From the NCBI RefSeq assembly GCF_014856545.2, contig NZ_CP109811.1:862001-926000 (forward strand): a DNA stretch of 64,000 nt, read 5' to 3'. Position numbers and translations under genes: made by a program. Of the stretch, positions 1 to 8,085 are shown one piece after another. The stretch's first letter is position 1, and each line of letters begins with the position of its first letter. Origin of the DNA: Mesobacillus jeotgali (GTDB taxonomy: Bacteria > Bacillota > Bacilli > Bacillales > Cytobacillaceae). The notes below the pieces were generated by a model. The model did not search any database. It had not been told where the DNA came from and worked only from the letters and a program-made list of their open reading frames with translations.

Positions 1-704
1 GGCACAAGGTCAAAGTTCATGATCATGACCACAAGGCCAGCAAGAAGGTAAAATGCTGCCATCACTGGTACGAAAAGAGCAGTGACTTTTCCGATGCTTT
101 TGATTCCGCCAATCAAGGCAAGTGCAGTGAAGATCGTCAGTACAAGACCAGTTACCCAGGCAGGCACTGAAAATGTTGATTGTACGACGCTTGCAACCGA
201 ATTTGATTGAACAAGGTTGCCAATCCCAAAAGCAGCTATTGCGCCAAATAATGCGAATAACACACCAAGCCATTTTTGGCCAAGTCCGCGTTCCAAATAA
301 TACATTGGACCGCCAGACATCTCGCCATCCTTGTCCTCGACCCGGTATTTAACGGCTAAAACAGCTTCCGCGTATTTCGTCGCCATTCCGAAGAATGCAG
401 TAATCCACATCCAGAATACAGATCCAGGTCCGCCTGTGAAAATCGCTGTTGCGACCCCGGCGATATTTCCGGTGCCTACTGTCGCAGCAAGTGCGGTCAT
501 TAATGCCTGGAAATGAGAAATATCTCCTTCCGATTTTTTGTCCTGTTTCTTAGTAAATGCCAGCTTGAGTGAGTAAGGCAGCAGCCTCATTTGCAAGAAG
601 CCAATGCGGAAGGTAAGATAGATCCCCGTCCCAACAAGCAGGATTAATAGAGGTGGGCCCCAAACCCAGCCGCTTATTTTTCCAACCCATTCTTCAAATG
701 TCAT
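1..704 (-). CDS. AGCS-family sodium:alanine/glycine symporter, N-terminal part
   Basis: The gene runs off the left edge of the window; about 234 N-terminal residues are present. The translation starts MTFEEWVGKISGWVWGPPLL and carries the family motif GTGNIAGVATAI at about residues 76-87, followed by several hydrophobic segments (at least five membrane spans visible). AGCS proteins import alanine or glycine together with sodium across the cytoplasmic membrane. The ATG at 702-704 is preceded by an AAGGGGG ribosome site at 7-8 nt spacing, which fixes the start. A CodY-like box lies just upstream. The exact substrate cannot be told from this fragment. Confidence 0.9.
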   Translation of the reverse strand, partial: MTFEEWVGKISGWVWGPPLLILLVGTGIYLTFRIGFLQMRLLPYSLKLAFTKKQDKKSEGDISHFQALMTALAATVGTGNIAGVATAIFTGGPGSVFWMWITAFFGMATKYAEAVLAVKYRVEDKDGEMSGGPMYYLERGLGQKWLGVLFALFGAIAAFGIGNLVQSNSVASVVQSTFSVPAWVTGLVLTIFTALALIGGIKSIGKVTALFVPVMAAFYLLAGLVVMIMNFDLV

Positions 705-1032
705 AGTGCTCCCCCTTAAAAATTATATTCAGAAAATGTTCTTCAACAAGAATATTCTGATAATTAGGGTTAAGTCAAGCGATATCCATTAGGTAAAACT
801 TAGAAGGGCAGGTGAAATCATACGTGAGCAGCCGTCACTAAGGGATTTTTCCTTTTAAAATATTATTCAACTTTTAAAATTTTTATAGAGTAACTTAATT
901 ATGATTTTAATTGGATATTTAAAAAAGTTTTCACAACACTTGCATTAAGTGTTGGCAATCGTGGAAAATGTTAGTTAGGAGGCAGGCAAACAGACCTGCA
1001 ATACGAAAAGGAAGACTTTAGGAGGAGAAAAA
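705..1032. other. divergent intergenic region with a 7-bp inverted repeat
   Basis: This 328-bp AT-rich spacer separates the leftward symporter from the rightward YtxH gene. It holds the CodY-like box and a perfect inverted repeat AACACTTgcattAAGTGTT at 935-953, which could be an operator or a short hairpin. A small hairpin-like GCAGG/CCTGC pair follows at about 981-998. I see no open frame in it with a plausible ribosome site. Confidence 0.5.
724..738. promoter_or_regulatory. candidate CodY box
   Basis: The sequence TATATTCAGAAAATG matches 12 of 15 positions of the known CodY consensus AATTTTCWGAAAATT. It lies 20 bp upstream of the symporter start codon, where a bound repressor would block transcription. 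CodY control of amino-acid uptake is usual in Bacillaceae. This is a motif match only. Confidence 0.4.
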
Positions 1033-1395
1033 ATGGGCAGTTCGAAAAAATTCTGGATGGGCATGGTTTTAGGCGCGATGGCCGGCGGAGCGGTTACTCT
1101 TTTGGAAAAATCGACCCGGCAGGCAGTAAAAGAGGATTTCAGCAAGGTATCGAATGGTGTTATGTATGTTGTCAAAAATCCAAATGAATTTATTGAAGAC
1201 CTGAGGGAAACAGCGAATAAAGTGCGGACTACCGTGGAACAAGTAACAGAGGACGTGGCTTTTATCACCGAGAAGGTCGAAGAAATAAAGGATGTACCGC
1301 CTCAGGTTACTGAGCTTGTAAAAGATACAAAAGAAACGCTGAGGAAGATTGCCGCATCTGGGCAAACACAGCAGCATATAGATGAAAAAGAATAA
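1033..1395 (+). CDS. YtxH domain-containing protein
   Basis: A 120-residue protein with a short Gly/Ala-rich hydrophobic segment near the N-terminus (WMGMVLGAMAGGAVTLLE, residues 8-25), followed by a charged helical region predicted to form coiled coil. This is the layout of the YtxH family, small membrane-anchored stress proteins of unknown biochemical role in Bacillus. A strong AGGAGGAG ribosome site precedes the ATG. The next gene (YihY family) starts 50 bp downstream in the same direction, so the two are probably co-transcribed. The second YtxH-like gene in this window (9864) is larger and has a Ser/Asn-rich head. Confidence 0.8.
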   Translation: MGSSKKFWMGMVLGAMAGGAVTLLEKSTRQAVKEDFSKVSNGVMYVVKNPNEFIEDLRETANKVRTTVEQVTEDVAFITEKVEEIKDVPPQVTELVKDTKETLRKIAASGQTQQHIDEKE

Positions 1396-1445
1396 TGATT
1401 GACAAGCCCATGACAGGACAAGGAAAGCATAAATGAGGTGAATCA

Positions 1446-2261
1446 ATGGTTGATATATCATTTTTCAGGCATATGTGGCAGAGGATACAGGAGGACGATG
1501 TTCCGGCACTTGCCGCGCAGCTTGCATATTTCTTTTTGCTCTCCTTGTTTCCGCTGTTGATCTTTTTGGTCACATTGGTCCCTTATTTGCCCATTTCAGA
1601 AGTGGATATCCTCGGTTTTTTTGATGATTATGCTCCAGGTGAATCGATGGAACTGATTAAGAAAAGTCTGGAGGATATCATGAAAAAAGACGGGAAATTG
1701 CTGAGCTTTGGTTTATTGGCGACAATTTGGTCAGCCTCGAATGGGATCAATGCAATTGTCAGGGCATTTAACCGTGCATACCGGGTAGAAGAGACCAGGT
1801 CGTTTATCGTGAGCAGATTTATGGCGATCTTTTTGACATTTGCGATGATTTTTGTGTTTCTGGTCGCTTTGATCCTGCCGGTGTTCGGAAAAGAAATCGG
1901 CAGCTGGCTTTTTGCGAATTTCGGACTGAAAGAAGAATTCCTTTACGTCTGGAATATGCTTCGCTGGGTGATCAGTATTTTGATTTTATTCATTGTTTTT
2001 CTTGGCCTGTACTGGATTGCTCCCAACAAGAAGCTCACCTGCGTGAGCGGTATACCGGGATCGATTTTTGCGACCGGAGGATGGGTTCTTGTATCTCTGG
2101 GCTTCTCCTACTATGTCAGCAACTTTGCTTCCTACACTGCTACTTACGGCAGTATCGGAGCAATCATCGTCCTGTTGATTTGGCTCTATTTGTCCGCATA
2201 CATCATCATCATCGGCGGAGAAATCAATGCTTATTACAGTGAAAAGAAAGCAGGCTGCTGA
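1446..2261 (+). CDS. YihY/virulence factor BrkB family membrane protein
   Basis: A 271-residue integral membrane protein with about six hydrophobic segments. The N-terminal block DDVPALAAQLAYFFLLSLFPLLIFL and the C-terminal block YGSIGAIIVLLIWLYLSAYIIIIGGEINA are characteristic of the YihY/BrkB (formerly RNase BN) family. Members are inner-membrane proteins of uncertain function, sometimes suggested as transporters; the old RNase BN name is a misannotation. The start is an ATG after TGAGGTGAATCA. It sits between the YtxH gene and a small basic protein gene and shares their probable transcript. Confidence 0.9.
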   Translation: MVDISFFRHMWQRIQEDDVPALAAQLAYFFLLSLFPLLIFLVTLVPYLPISEVDILGFFDDYAPGESMELIKKSLEDIMKKDGKLLSFGLLATIWSASNGINAIVRAFNRAYRVEETRSFIVSRFMAIFLTFAMIFVFLVALILPVFGKEIGSWLFANFGLKEEFLYVWNMLRWVISILILFIVFLGLYWIAPNKKLTCVSGIPGSIFATGGWVLVSLGFSYYVSNFASYTATYGSIGAIIVLLIWLYLSAYIIIIGGEINAYYSEKKAGC

Positions 2262-2364
2262 TGCCATTATTTATCCTGAAATTACCTCAGGTAACCTCTG
2301 CTTTTTTAGCAGAAGATACTGTAGAGGCTTGCTCCTCACTTCTTATGAACAGGGGGAATTCAGG

Positions 2365-2469
2365 ATGGCAAAGAAGACGAAAAAAGACGGAAGCACGAAG
2401 CAGAAAGGCAAGAGCAACCACAGCCAAAAAACATCCGGTTCAGCAAACGGATCAAACGGATATCACTAA
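2365..2469 (+). CDS. small basic hydrophilic protein, 34 residues
   Basis: The peptide begins MAKKTKKDGSTKQKGKSNHS and is rich in Lys, Ser, Gly and Asn, with no hydrophobic segment. The start is chosen because AGGGGGAATTC lies just before this ATG; the longer upstream extension of the frame has no ribosome site. It ends 3 bp before a strong terminator. Composition resembles small basic Bacillus proteins (YuzL-like or spore-core peptides), but I cannot assign a family securely. Confidence 0.55.
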   Translation: MAKKTKKDGSTKQKGKSNHSQKTSGSANGSNGYH

Positions 2470-2472
2470 TGG

Positions 2473-2500
2473 AAAAGCGCCCCACTCGAGGGGCGCTTTT
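2473..2500 (+). terminator. Rho-independent terminator
   Basis: Perfect hairpin AAAAGCGCCCC / GGGGCGCTTTT with a 6-nt loop directly after the small protein gene; it closes the YtxH-YihY-small-protein unit. Confidence 0.85.
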
Positions 2501-2531
2501 CTGTTGCGGAAGTGCTTATGGATATAAGCGG

Positions 2532-2990
2532 AGAAATGACGGACAGAAATCGGTGGAAACAAAGAAAAAGTGTCCGTCATCAGAGCGATGATGGACAGAA
2601 ATGGTTGGAAACAAAGAAAAAGTGTCCGTCATCAGAGCGATGACGGACAGAAATCGGTGGAAACAAAGAAAAAGTGTCCGTCATCAGAGCGATGATGGAC
2701 AGAAATGGTTGGAAACAAAGAAAACGGACAGAAATCGGAAGAAACAGAGAAAAAGTGTCCGTCATCAGAGCGATGATGGACAGAAATGGATGGAAACAAT
2801 GAAAAACTGTCCATCATCAGGGCTATGATGGACAGAAATCGGAAGAAACAGAGAAAAAGTGTCCATCATTAGAGAAATGACGGACAGAAATCGGTTGAAA
2901 CAAAGAAAAAGTGTTCGTCATCAGACTCATGACGGACAGAAATCGATGAAACCAGAGAAAAAGTGTCCATCACCATTCAAGCAACATTGT
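2532..2990. repeat. 52-bp tandem repeat array 1 with palindromic core
   Basis: About nine copies of a unit with a 52-bp period. Copies of ATGAYGGACAGAAAT begin at 2536, 2588, 2640, 2692, about 2721 (truncated neighbour), 2773, 2825, 2877 and 2929. Each downstream half GTGTCCGTCAT is the inverted complement of the next ATGACGGACA across a 7-nt spacer, so the transcript can fold into a row of hairpins. The rest of the unit is purine-rich (CGGTGGAAACAAAGAAAAA). The period is not a multiple of 3 and no frame is conserved, so it is non-coding. The array lies between two convergent gene ends. Array 2 at 47265-47595 has the same period and core. Confidence 0.95.
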
Positions 2991-3043
2991 CCATCCGTCC
3001 ACAAGAAAAAAACTCCCACTGGATTTTCCCAGTGGGAGCTATA

Positions 3044-4963
3044 TTACTTCAACAGCCTCAAGCTATTTAATATAACCAGAATCGTACTGCCTTCATGGCC
3101 GATGACGCCGTATGGCAGGTCGAGCAGCTGCAGGAAGTTTGATGCGATCAGCACCATGATGACCAAAATCGAAAATACGATGTTTTGTTTGACGATCCGG
3201 TTCATTCGGCGTGACAGGTTGATGGCTTCGGCGATCTTTGGAAGATCGTTTTTCATCAGGACGACGTCCGCTGTTTCCAGGGCGACATCAGAACCTTCGC
3301 CCATTGCGATGCCTACGTTCGCGGTTGCGAGTGCCGGCGCGTCGTTAATGCCGTCTCCAACCATGGCAACCTGGCCATATTGTTCTTTCAACTTCTTCAA
3401 TTCCTGCACCTTTGTTTCAGGCAGGCATTCAGCAATATATCCTTCCACATGGCTTTCGGCAGCGATTGCCTTTCCAGTGTTTTGGCTGTCGCCTGTGAGC
3501 ATGACGGTGTAGATGCCTCCTGACTTCAACAGGTCGATTGCCTGTTTCGTTTCTTCACGGACAACGTCTTTCAAAGCAATCAAACCCGCAAGCATCCCAT
3601 TCCGTTCAATAAAAACGATCGTCTTTCCTTGTGCTGCTAGCTTTACCGCTGCTCCGCCAGAAAATGCTTCAGCGGCGGTCCTTCCTACAAAGTCGGCTTT
3701 TCCGATTTTCCAATCATCATTTTCAAAATGAGCCTTCACGCCCCAGCCTGATACATCCTCAATGCTTTCTGGGTGAACCAGCTCCTTGCCAAGCTTCTCC
3801 TTTGAGTGTTTCACGATTGCGTTGGCCAAAGGGTGGTTGGAGTGGCTTTCAATCGATGCTGCTTTGAGAAGCACTTCATCAGGATCCAATCCCTCCGCTA
3901 CAATCACATCCGTCACTTCCGGCTTACCCTTCGTCAGTGTTCCTGTTTTATCAAAAGCAATGGCCTTAAGGTGGCTTAGATTTTCCAGGTGGACGCCGCC
4001 CTTAAACAAGATTCCGTGCTTCGCGCCATTCGATATCGCGGATAAAGTAGCAGGCATGATCGAGGCAACGAGTGCACATGGTGAAGCGACGACAAGCAAG
4101 ATCATCGCGCGGTAAAATGTTTCTGTCCAGCTCCAGCCCAGGAGATAATGCGGAACAAACATCATAAGCACAACCACTGCCAGAACAACTTTTACGTAAG
4201 TGCCCTCAAACCGTTCAATGAACAGCTGGGAAGGCGACTTTTCACTTTGCGCATTCTGTACGAGCTGGATAATTTTTTGGAACAGGGTTTCGTCATTCCG
4301 TTTTGTGATTTCAACGGTAAGTGATCCGGTCAGGTTGACTGTACCGGCAAAAACATCGTCACCGGAATCCTTTGAAACCGGAATTGATTCCCCGGTGATG
4401 GCAGCCTGGTCAATCGTGGTCTGCCCCCTGGCTACTTTTCCGTCAGATGGAATTCTTTCACCTGGTTTCACCAAAATCAAGTCGCCAATTTCAAGCTCTG
4501 AAACATGCACTCTTTCCTCAACGCCATCCGTAATCCTCAAGGCTTCCTCCGGCTGCAGCTCCATCAAAGAGGAAATTTCCTTATGGCTTTTGTTCATCGT
4601 ATACGTTTCAAGCGCTCCGCTCATCGCAAAAATGAAAATCAAAATTGCGCCTTCTGTCCAGTAACCAATGATGGCCGAGCCAATCGCAGCAAAAATCATC
4701 AACATCTCGACGTTCAATTCTTTGTCTTCGATTGTGGCTTCAATACCTTCCTTCGCTTTAGCGAAACCTCCGATTACATAGGCCAGGATAAAAGCGATGA
4801 CAGCTGCCGTTTGTGAATCTCCCTTGCTTAAAATCCAGCCTAAAACGATCAGGATTCCGCTGATACCGGCGGCGATCAGTTCTGCGTGAGGCTGTATTTT
4901 TTCCAAAAAGCTTAATTCAGGAACCGAGTTTTTCTTTGCTAATGCATTTGCTCCCTGTGCCAT
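3044..4963 (-). CDS. pfeT: P1B-4-type metal efflux ATPase (PfeT/ZosA-like)
   Basis: A 639-residue heavy-metal P-type ATPase. Visible motifs: TGES at 190-193 (actuator), SPC at 294-296 in the metal-binding membrane helix, DKTGT at 338-342 (phosphorylated Asp338), the SxxHP motif near 374-378, GDGINDAP at 536-543, and HEGST at 623-627. SPC plus HEG(S/G)T is the signature of the P1B-4 subgroup, which in Bacillus (PfeT, formerly ZosA) exports ferrous iron; related enzymes move cobalt or zinc. No N-terminal heavy-metal-associated domain is present. The ATG follows AAAGGAGGAGAAAAGG. A Fur/PerR-like box 28-42 bp upstream supports an iron or peroxide role. Substrate assignment is by subgroup, not direct evidence. 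Confidence 0.85.
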   Translation of the reverse strand: MAQGANALAKKNSVPELSFLEKIQPHAELIAAGISGILIVLGWILSKGDSQTAAVIAFILAYVIGGFAKAKEGIEATIEDKELNVEMLMIFAAIGSAIIGYWTEGAILIFIFAMSGALETYTMNKSHKEISSLMELQPEEALRITDGVEERVHVSELEIGDLILVKPGERIPSDGKVARGQTTIDQAAITGESIPVSKDSGDDVFAGTVNLTGSLTVEITKRNDETLFQKIIQLVQNAQSEKSPSQLFIERFEGTYVKVVLAVVVLMMFVPHYLLGWSWTETFYRAMILLVVASPCALVASIMPATLSAISNGAKHGILFKGGVHLENLSHLKAIAFDKTGTLTKGKPEVTDVIVAEGLDPDEVLLKAASIESHSNHPLANAIVKHSKEKLGKELVHPESIEDVSGWGVKAHFENDDWKIGKADFVGRTAAEAFSGGAAVKLAAQGKTIVFIERNGMLAGLIALKDVVREETKQAIDLLKSGGIYTVMLTGDSQNTGKAIAAESHVEGYIAECLPETKVQELKKLKEQYGQVAMVGDGINDAPALATANVGIAMGEGSDVALETADVVLMKNDLPKIAEAINLSRRMNRIVKQNIVFSILVIMVLIASNFLQLLDLPYGVIGHEGSTILVILNSLRLLK

Positions 4964-4990
4964 CCTTTTCTCCTCCTTTGAATCTCTAAA

Positions 4991-5005
4991 TGATATTAAT
5001 AATCA
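4991..5005. promoter_or_regulatory. Fur/PerR-like box upstream of the efflux ATPase
   Basis: TGATATTAATAATCA is a 7-1-7 near-palindrome matching 12 of the 14 defined positions of the Fur consensus TGATAATnATTATCA and 10 of 14 of the PerR consensus. It sits 28-42 bp before the pfeT start codon. B. subtilis pfeT is known to be PerR-controlled with Fur input, so a Fur-superfamily site here is expected; which regulator binds is not decidable by eye. Confidence 0.6.
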
Positions 5006-5032
5006 CAATCAATCCCCTTAAAAAACACGAAA

Positions 5033-5055
5033 GCTGCCACCAAATTGGTGACAGC
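5033..5055 (-). terminator. possible terminator or hairpin upstream of pfeT
   Basis: A 9-bp imperfect inverted repeat GCTGCCACC / GGTGACAGC; on the minus strand it is followed by TTTCGTGTTTTTT. It lies between divergent genes, upstream of the Fur-like box, so it may insulate pfeT from upstream transcription or be part of a leader. Confidence 0.35.
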
Positions 5056-5155
5056 GAGAATCCAAGTCAAAAAATACATATTGTGTTCACTATTATGTTA
5101 CCATACAATATATGCTTTTTGAAAGAATAATGCGTCTGTCTAAGGAGATAGTTTA

Positions 5156-6094
5156 ATGACAACAAAAGACTTTTTTACCCACCCGCTTGGAATTGCTGTT
5201 TCGGCTGTCGGTGCGACCTTCCTATGGGGAAGTGCGTTCCCGTTCATAAAGCTGAGCTATAACAGCCTTGATATCAGGCCGGAAGAGATGGGTGAGCAAA
5301 TGCTGTTCGCAGGATACCGTTTCCTGCTTGCCGGGCTGCTGATCCTGATCATGTTCCTCCTTTTGAAAAGGAATATGAGATTCAGGCCGGAAACGACCAA
5401 GTCTCTTCTGAAAATTGGCCTGTTCCAGACGTTTTTACAATATGTCCTGTTTTATATCGGACTTAGTTATTCCACCGGAATCCAGGGATCGATCATTGCC
5501 GGAACAACTTCGTTTTTCCAGATCCTGCTCGCGCATTTTCTTTACCCTGATGACAGGATGAGCCGTTTGAAGGTAGCTGGATTGATGGTCGGTTTCACCG
5601 GAGTCATCTTCGCAAACTGGCCTAATGGGGATTATGAAATCAGCTTTGGCATCGGAGAGATCCTGCTGATGGGAGCGATGATGGCTGGTGCCTATGGAAA
5701 TATCCTCGCCAAACAGGGAAGCGGAAAGATGGAGGTCATTTATTTAACAGCTTACCAGATGATTTTGGGCTCCCTGGGTTTGATTGCGATTGGAGCTTTT
5801 TCAGTGGGACTTGTTCCATTCGATTTCGACCTTAAGTCTGGTTTGATGCTCCTTTATCTGGCATTCCTATCAGCAGCAGGCTTTATTTTATGGAACAATG
5901 TCATGAAATACAACCAGGTCGGCAAAGTGTCATTGTACCTGTTCCTAGTCCCGGTCTTCGGCGTGATATTATCAGCAGTCTTGCTTGCTGAACCAATCCA
6001 TTACTTTGTAATAGCCGGGTTAATATTTGTGGTCGTCGGCATCGTTTTAGTCAACCGGCCCGCGCGTAAAAGAAACAGCCTCCCTGCGAAATAG
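5156..6094 (+). CDS. DMT-superfamily (EamA) transporter
   Basis: A 312-residue protein with about ten hydrophobic helices in two EamA repeats, starting near residues 14 and 167. The N-terminal GATFLWGSAFPFIKL segment and internal repeat are typical of drug/metabolite transporter family permeases. The substrate is unknown; family members export amino acids, nucleosides or drugs. The ATG is preceded by AAGGAGATAGTTTA. The gene is divergent from pfeT and ends inside a strong terminator hairpin, so it is probably monocistronic. Confidence 0.9.
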   Translation: MTTKDFFTHPLGIAVSAVGATFLWGSAFPFIKLSYNSLDIRPEEMGEQMLFAGYRFLLAGLLILIMFLLLKRNMRFRPETTKSLLKIGLFQTFLQYVLFYIGLSYSTGIQGSIIAGTTSFFQILLAHFLYPDDRMSRLKVAGLMVGFTGVIFANWPNGDYEISFGIGEILLMGAMMAGAYGNILAKQGSGKMEVIYLTAYQMILGSLGLIAIGAFSVGLVPFDFDLKSGLMLLYLAFLSAAGFILWNNVMKYNQVGKVSLYLFLVPVFGVILSAVLLAEPIHYFVIAGLIFVVVGIVLVNRPARKRNSLPAK

Positions 6095-6106
6095 GGAGGC
6101 TGTTTT
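6073..6106. terminator. Rho-independent terminator
   Basis: AAACAGCCTCCC / GGGAGGCTGTTTT hairpin that includes the stop codon of the DMT transporter in its loop. It may also serve the convergent MFS gene. Confidence 0.8.
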
Positions 6107-6148
6107 GCATTGTTTAGAAAATCGAACAGAGCGCTTGCGCTTTTCTTA

Positions 6149-7327
6149 TTACACAGAGTTTGCCTGTTGTGTCGAACCATCATGCCGGACCGCAACAAGG
6201 GCGATGAAAATCAACAGCAGCATCGTGCTGATCACATAAAAGAAGCTGATGCCTTTCAGCCACTGTATCGCCAGTCCGCCAATGAACGGACCGCTGATGC
6301 TGCCAAAGCTGAAGAAGATCCCGCACATTAAATTACCTGCCGGAAGCAGCTGTTTCGGCAGCAAATCGGCCATATAGCTGATGCCGAGAGAGAAAGTGGA
6401 ACCTACCACCGTTCCCGCTAAAAAGAAGCAAATAAGCAGACCGATTGTTGAATTCTCGAGCAAGCCAGCGGCGGTAAAGCTGATGAAACCGGCTAACGTG
6501 ACGACGATCAAAACATTCCTCCGGCCGAGTTTATCGCTCAATACGCCTAATGGAAGCTGGGAAAGGATCCCGCCGATTGCAAATGCCGGAAGCAGGAGTG
6601 CTACTGCATCAACGCCGATGCCAGATCTCATGGCGTAGACAGGGAAGTTGCCATTTAGGCTCGCTTCCAAAAATCCATAGCCAAATGGAGGAAGGAATGC
6701 GACCCAGGCATATTTAAATACTTTTCCAAACCTTTTCATGGTCCCGAAGAAAGAACTGCTGTCAGTATCATGTTCAGGACGCTCGTTATTCAGCAGCCAG
6801 ACGGTGAGCCATGCGGCAAGGCTGATAGCGGAAGAAATAATGAAAGGCAGCGTCGTGTTTATTTTTACAAAGCCTGTCATCAATGGGCCAGCCGCGAAGC
6901 CCAATCCGAAAAACAATCCATAGAGCGAGATATTCCTTCCAAGTCGGTTTTTAGGCGAAAAGGAAGTAATCCACGTCTGTGTCGCAAAATGAAGCATGTG
7001 ATCGCCAATCCCGATCGCCAGCCTCAGCAGAAACCAGAACCAGAATGATTTCCATAATGGAAACAGGGCAAGTGAGATGGCTACGGTAAAACCGCCGATG
7101 AGAATGATGGGCTTGTAACCAAATCGGCGGAGCGGAGCCTCCATCAATGGCGAGGCAATCAATATTCCCAGATACAAGCCTGTGGCATGAAAGCCGTTCA
7201 TCGAGGATGACACACCATCCTGCTCAAAAATAATTGCAATCAGTGGAAGCAGCATTCCCTGTGAAAAACCTGAAATCGCAACAATGCTGACTAAAATCCA
7301 GAAACGAAGCTTAATACTTATATTCAT
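6149..7327 (-). CDS. MFS transporter
   Basis: A 392-residue major facilitator superfamily protein with about twelve hydrophobic helices. The segment GVLSDKLGRRNVLIV (about residues 261-275) is the conserved cytoplasmic loop motif of the family (G-x-x-x-D-R/K-x-G-R-R). The N-terminus has Asn-Gly-Phe in place of the usual loop motif. The predicted role is proton-driven export of small molecules; substrate unknown. The ATG at 7325-7327 follows GGGAGATTTTATCAT. A degenerate dispersed repeat lies just beyond the 3' end (about 6115-6148). Confidence 0.85.
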   Translation of the reverse strand: MNISIKLRFWILVSIVAISGFSQGMLLPLIAIIFEQDGVSSSMNGFHATGLYLGILIASPLMEAPLRRFGYKPIILIGGFTVAISLALFPLWKSFWFWFLLRLAIGIGDHMLHFATQTWITSFSPKNRLGRNISLYGLFFGLGFAAGPLMTGFVKINTTLPFIISSAISLAAWLTVWLLNNERPEHDTDSSSFFGTMKRFGKVFKYAWVAFLPPFGYGFLEASLNGNFPVYAMRSGIGVDAVALLLPAFAIGGILSQLPLGVLSDKLGRRNVLIVVTLAGFISFTAAGLLENSTIGLLICFFLAGTVVGSTFSLGISYMADLLPKQLLPAGNLMCGIFFSFGSISGPFIGGLAIQWLKGISFFYVISTMLLLIFIALVAVRHDGSTQQANSV

Positions 7328-7478
7328 ATGATAAAATCTCCCTGAGTACTTAATACTCTTTAGATGTTAACGATATAAAATTTTATGTGCAACGGTTTTT
7401 ATTTTTAATTACGGAAAAAATAGTGTAATCTCATGGTAATAGTCAAATATAACTGGTTGATCAGAGGGAGAGAGTAAC

Positions 7479-7865
7479 ATGGAATTCAAAATGAAACCGG
7501 ATGTAGGTTTTTATACAGAAACAGGTTTTGGCAGGCTTGATGTAGCTGGTGATGATCAGTATGGTTTCAGACCCTACCAGCTGCTCGTATCATCAGTGGC
7601 GGTGTGCAGCGGCGGAGTTCTTCGCAAGGTACTCGAAAAAATGAGGATGGACATCAAGGATATTCATATCCAGGCTGATGCTGAACGTGTCGAGGAGGAA
7701 GCGAACAGAGTAAGCAAGATAACGGTCCATTTCCGCATTTCCGGCAACAATCTCGATGAAAAGAAAATCGAAAAAGCAATAGCTTTGACAAGAAAAAACT
7801 GTTCAATGGTTCAATCCGTAGTTGGCAGCATTGAGGTTGAGGAAACGTTTGAAATCGTTCAATAA
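7479..7865 (+). CDS. OsmC family protein
   Basis: A 128-residue OsmC/Ohr-type protein. Cys48 in the segment SSVAVCSGGVLRKVLEKM and Cys107 in TRKNCSMVQSVVG match the paired redox cysteines of the family. OsmC proteins reduce organic hydroperoxides in the cytoplasm. The C-terminal segment NCSMVQSVVGSIEVEETFEI is typical. The ATG follows GAGGGAGAGAGTAAC. It is flanked by unrelated genes and is probably expressed alone. It differs from the better known OhrA/OhrB and is closer to YhfA-type OsmC proteins. Confidence 0.85.
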   Translation: MEFKMKPDVGFYTETGFGRLDVAGDDQYGFRPYQLLVSSVAVCSGGVLRKVLEKMRMDIKDIHIQADAERVEEEANRVSKITVHFRISGNNLDEKKIEKAIALTRKNCSMVQSVVGSIEVEETFEIVQ

Positions 7866-7882
7866 AAAGCCAAAAATGCGAG

Positions 7883-7983
7883 TTACACCTTTAATACAAT
7901 ATGCTATAATGAGTATTGGATTTTGTCTGTCTTAATATAATAGAAACAATGAACTCTGTTCCGGGAGGACAGGGTTCTTTTTT
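7883..7983 (+). promoter_or_regulatory. promoter with terminated leader upstream of the YczE-family gene
   Basis: TTACAC (7883-7888), a 16-nt spacer and TATAAT (7905-7910) form a good sigma-A promoter. About 40 nt downstream a hairpin GAACTCTGTTCC / GGACAGGGTTC (7951-7976) ends in a T-run, which is a terminator. The predicted product is a short RNA of roughly 65 nt or an attenuated leader for the gene at 8086. I do not recognise a riboswitch class. A separate imperfect inverted repeat AACTGTTC...GAACGGTT lies at about 8030-8062. Confidence 0.45.
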
Positions 7984-8085
7984 CGCTGTATGGAACAAAA
8001 ATTCTACGAGCGATCCTGTGTTAGTTAGGAACTGTTCAAACTTAAATACCTATAGAACGGTTAAATAAGAAGGAGAATATGTAAT

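Noticed and set aside
2580..2828. Several short ORFs on both strands inside the 52-bp array, with repetitive Ser/Phe or Lys/Asp/Gln-rich translations
   Set aside because: The unit is 52 bp, so each copy shifts frame; no ribosome site, and the translations are a by-product of the DNA repeat.
7883..8085. T-box or known riboswitch before the YczE-family gene
   Set aside because: No T-box sequence (TGGnACCGCG) or other class signature was seen; only a promoter and a terminator hairpin can be supported.
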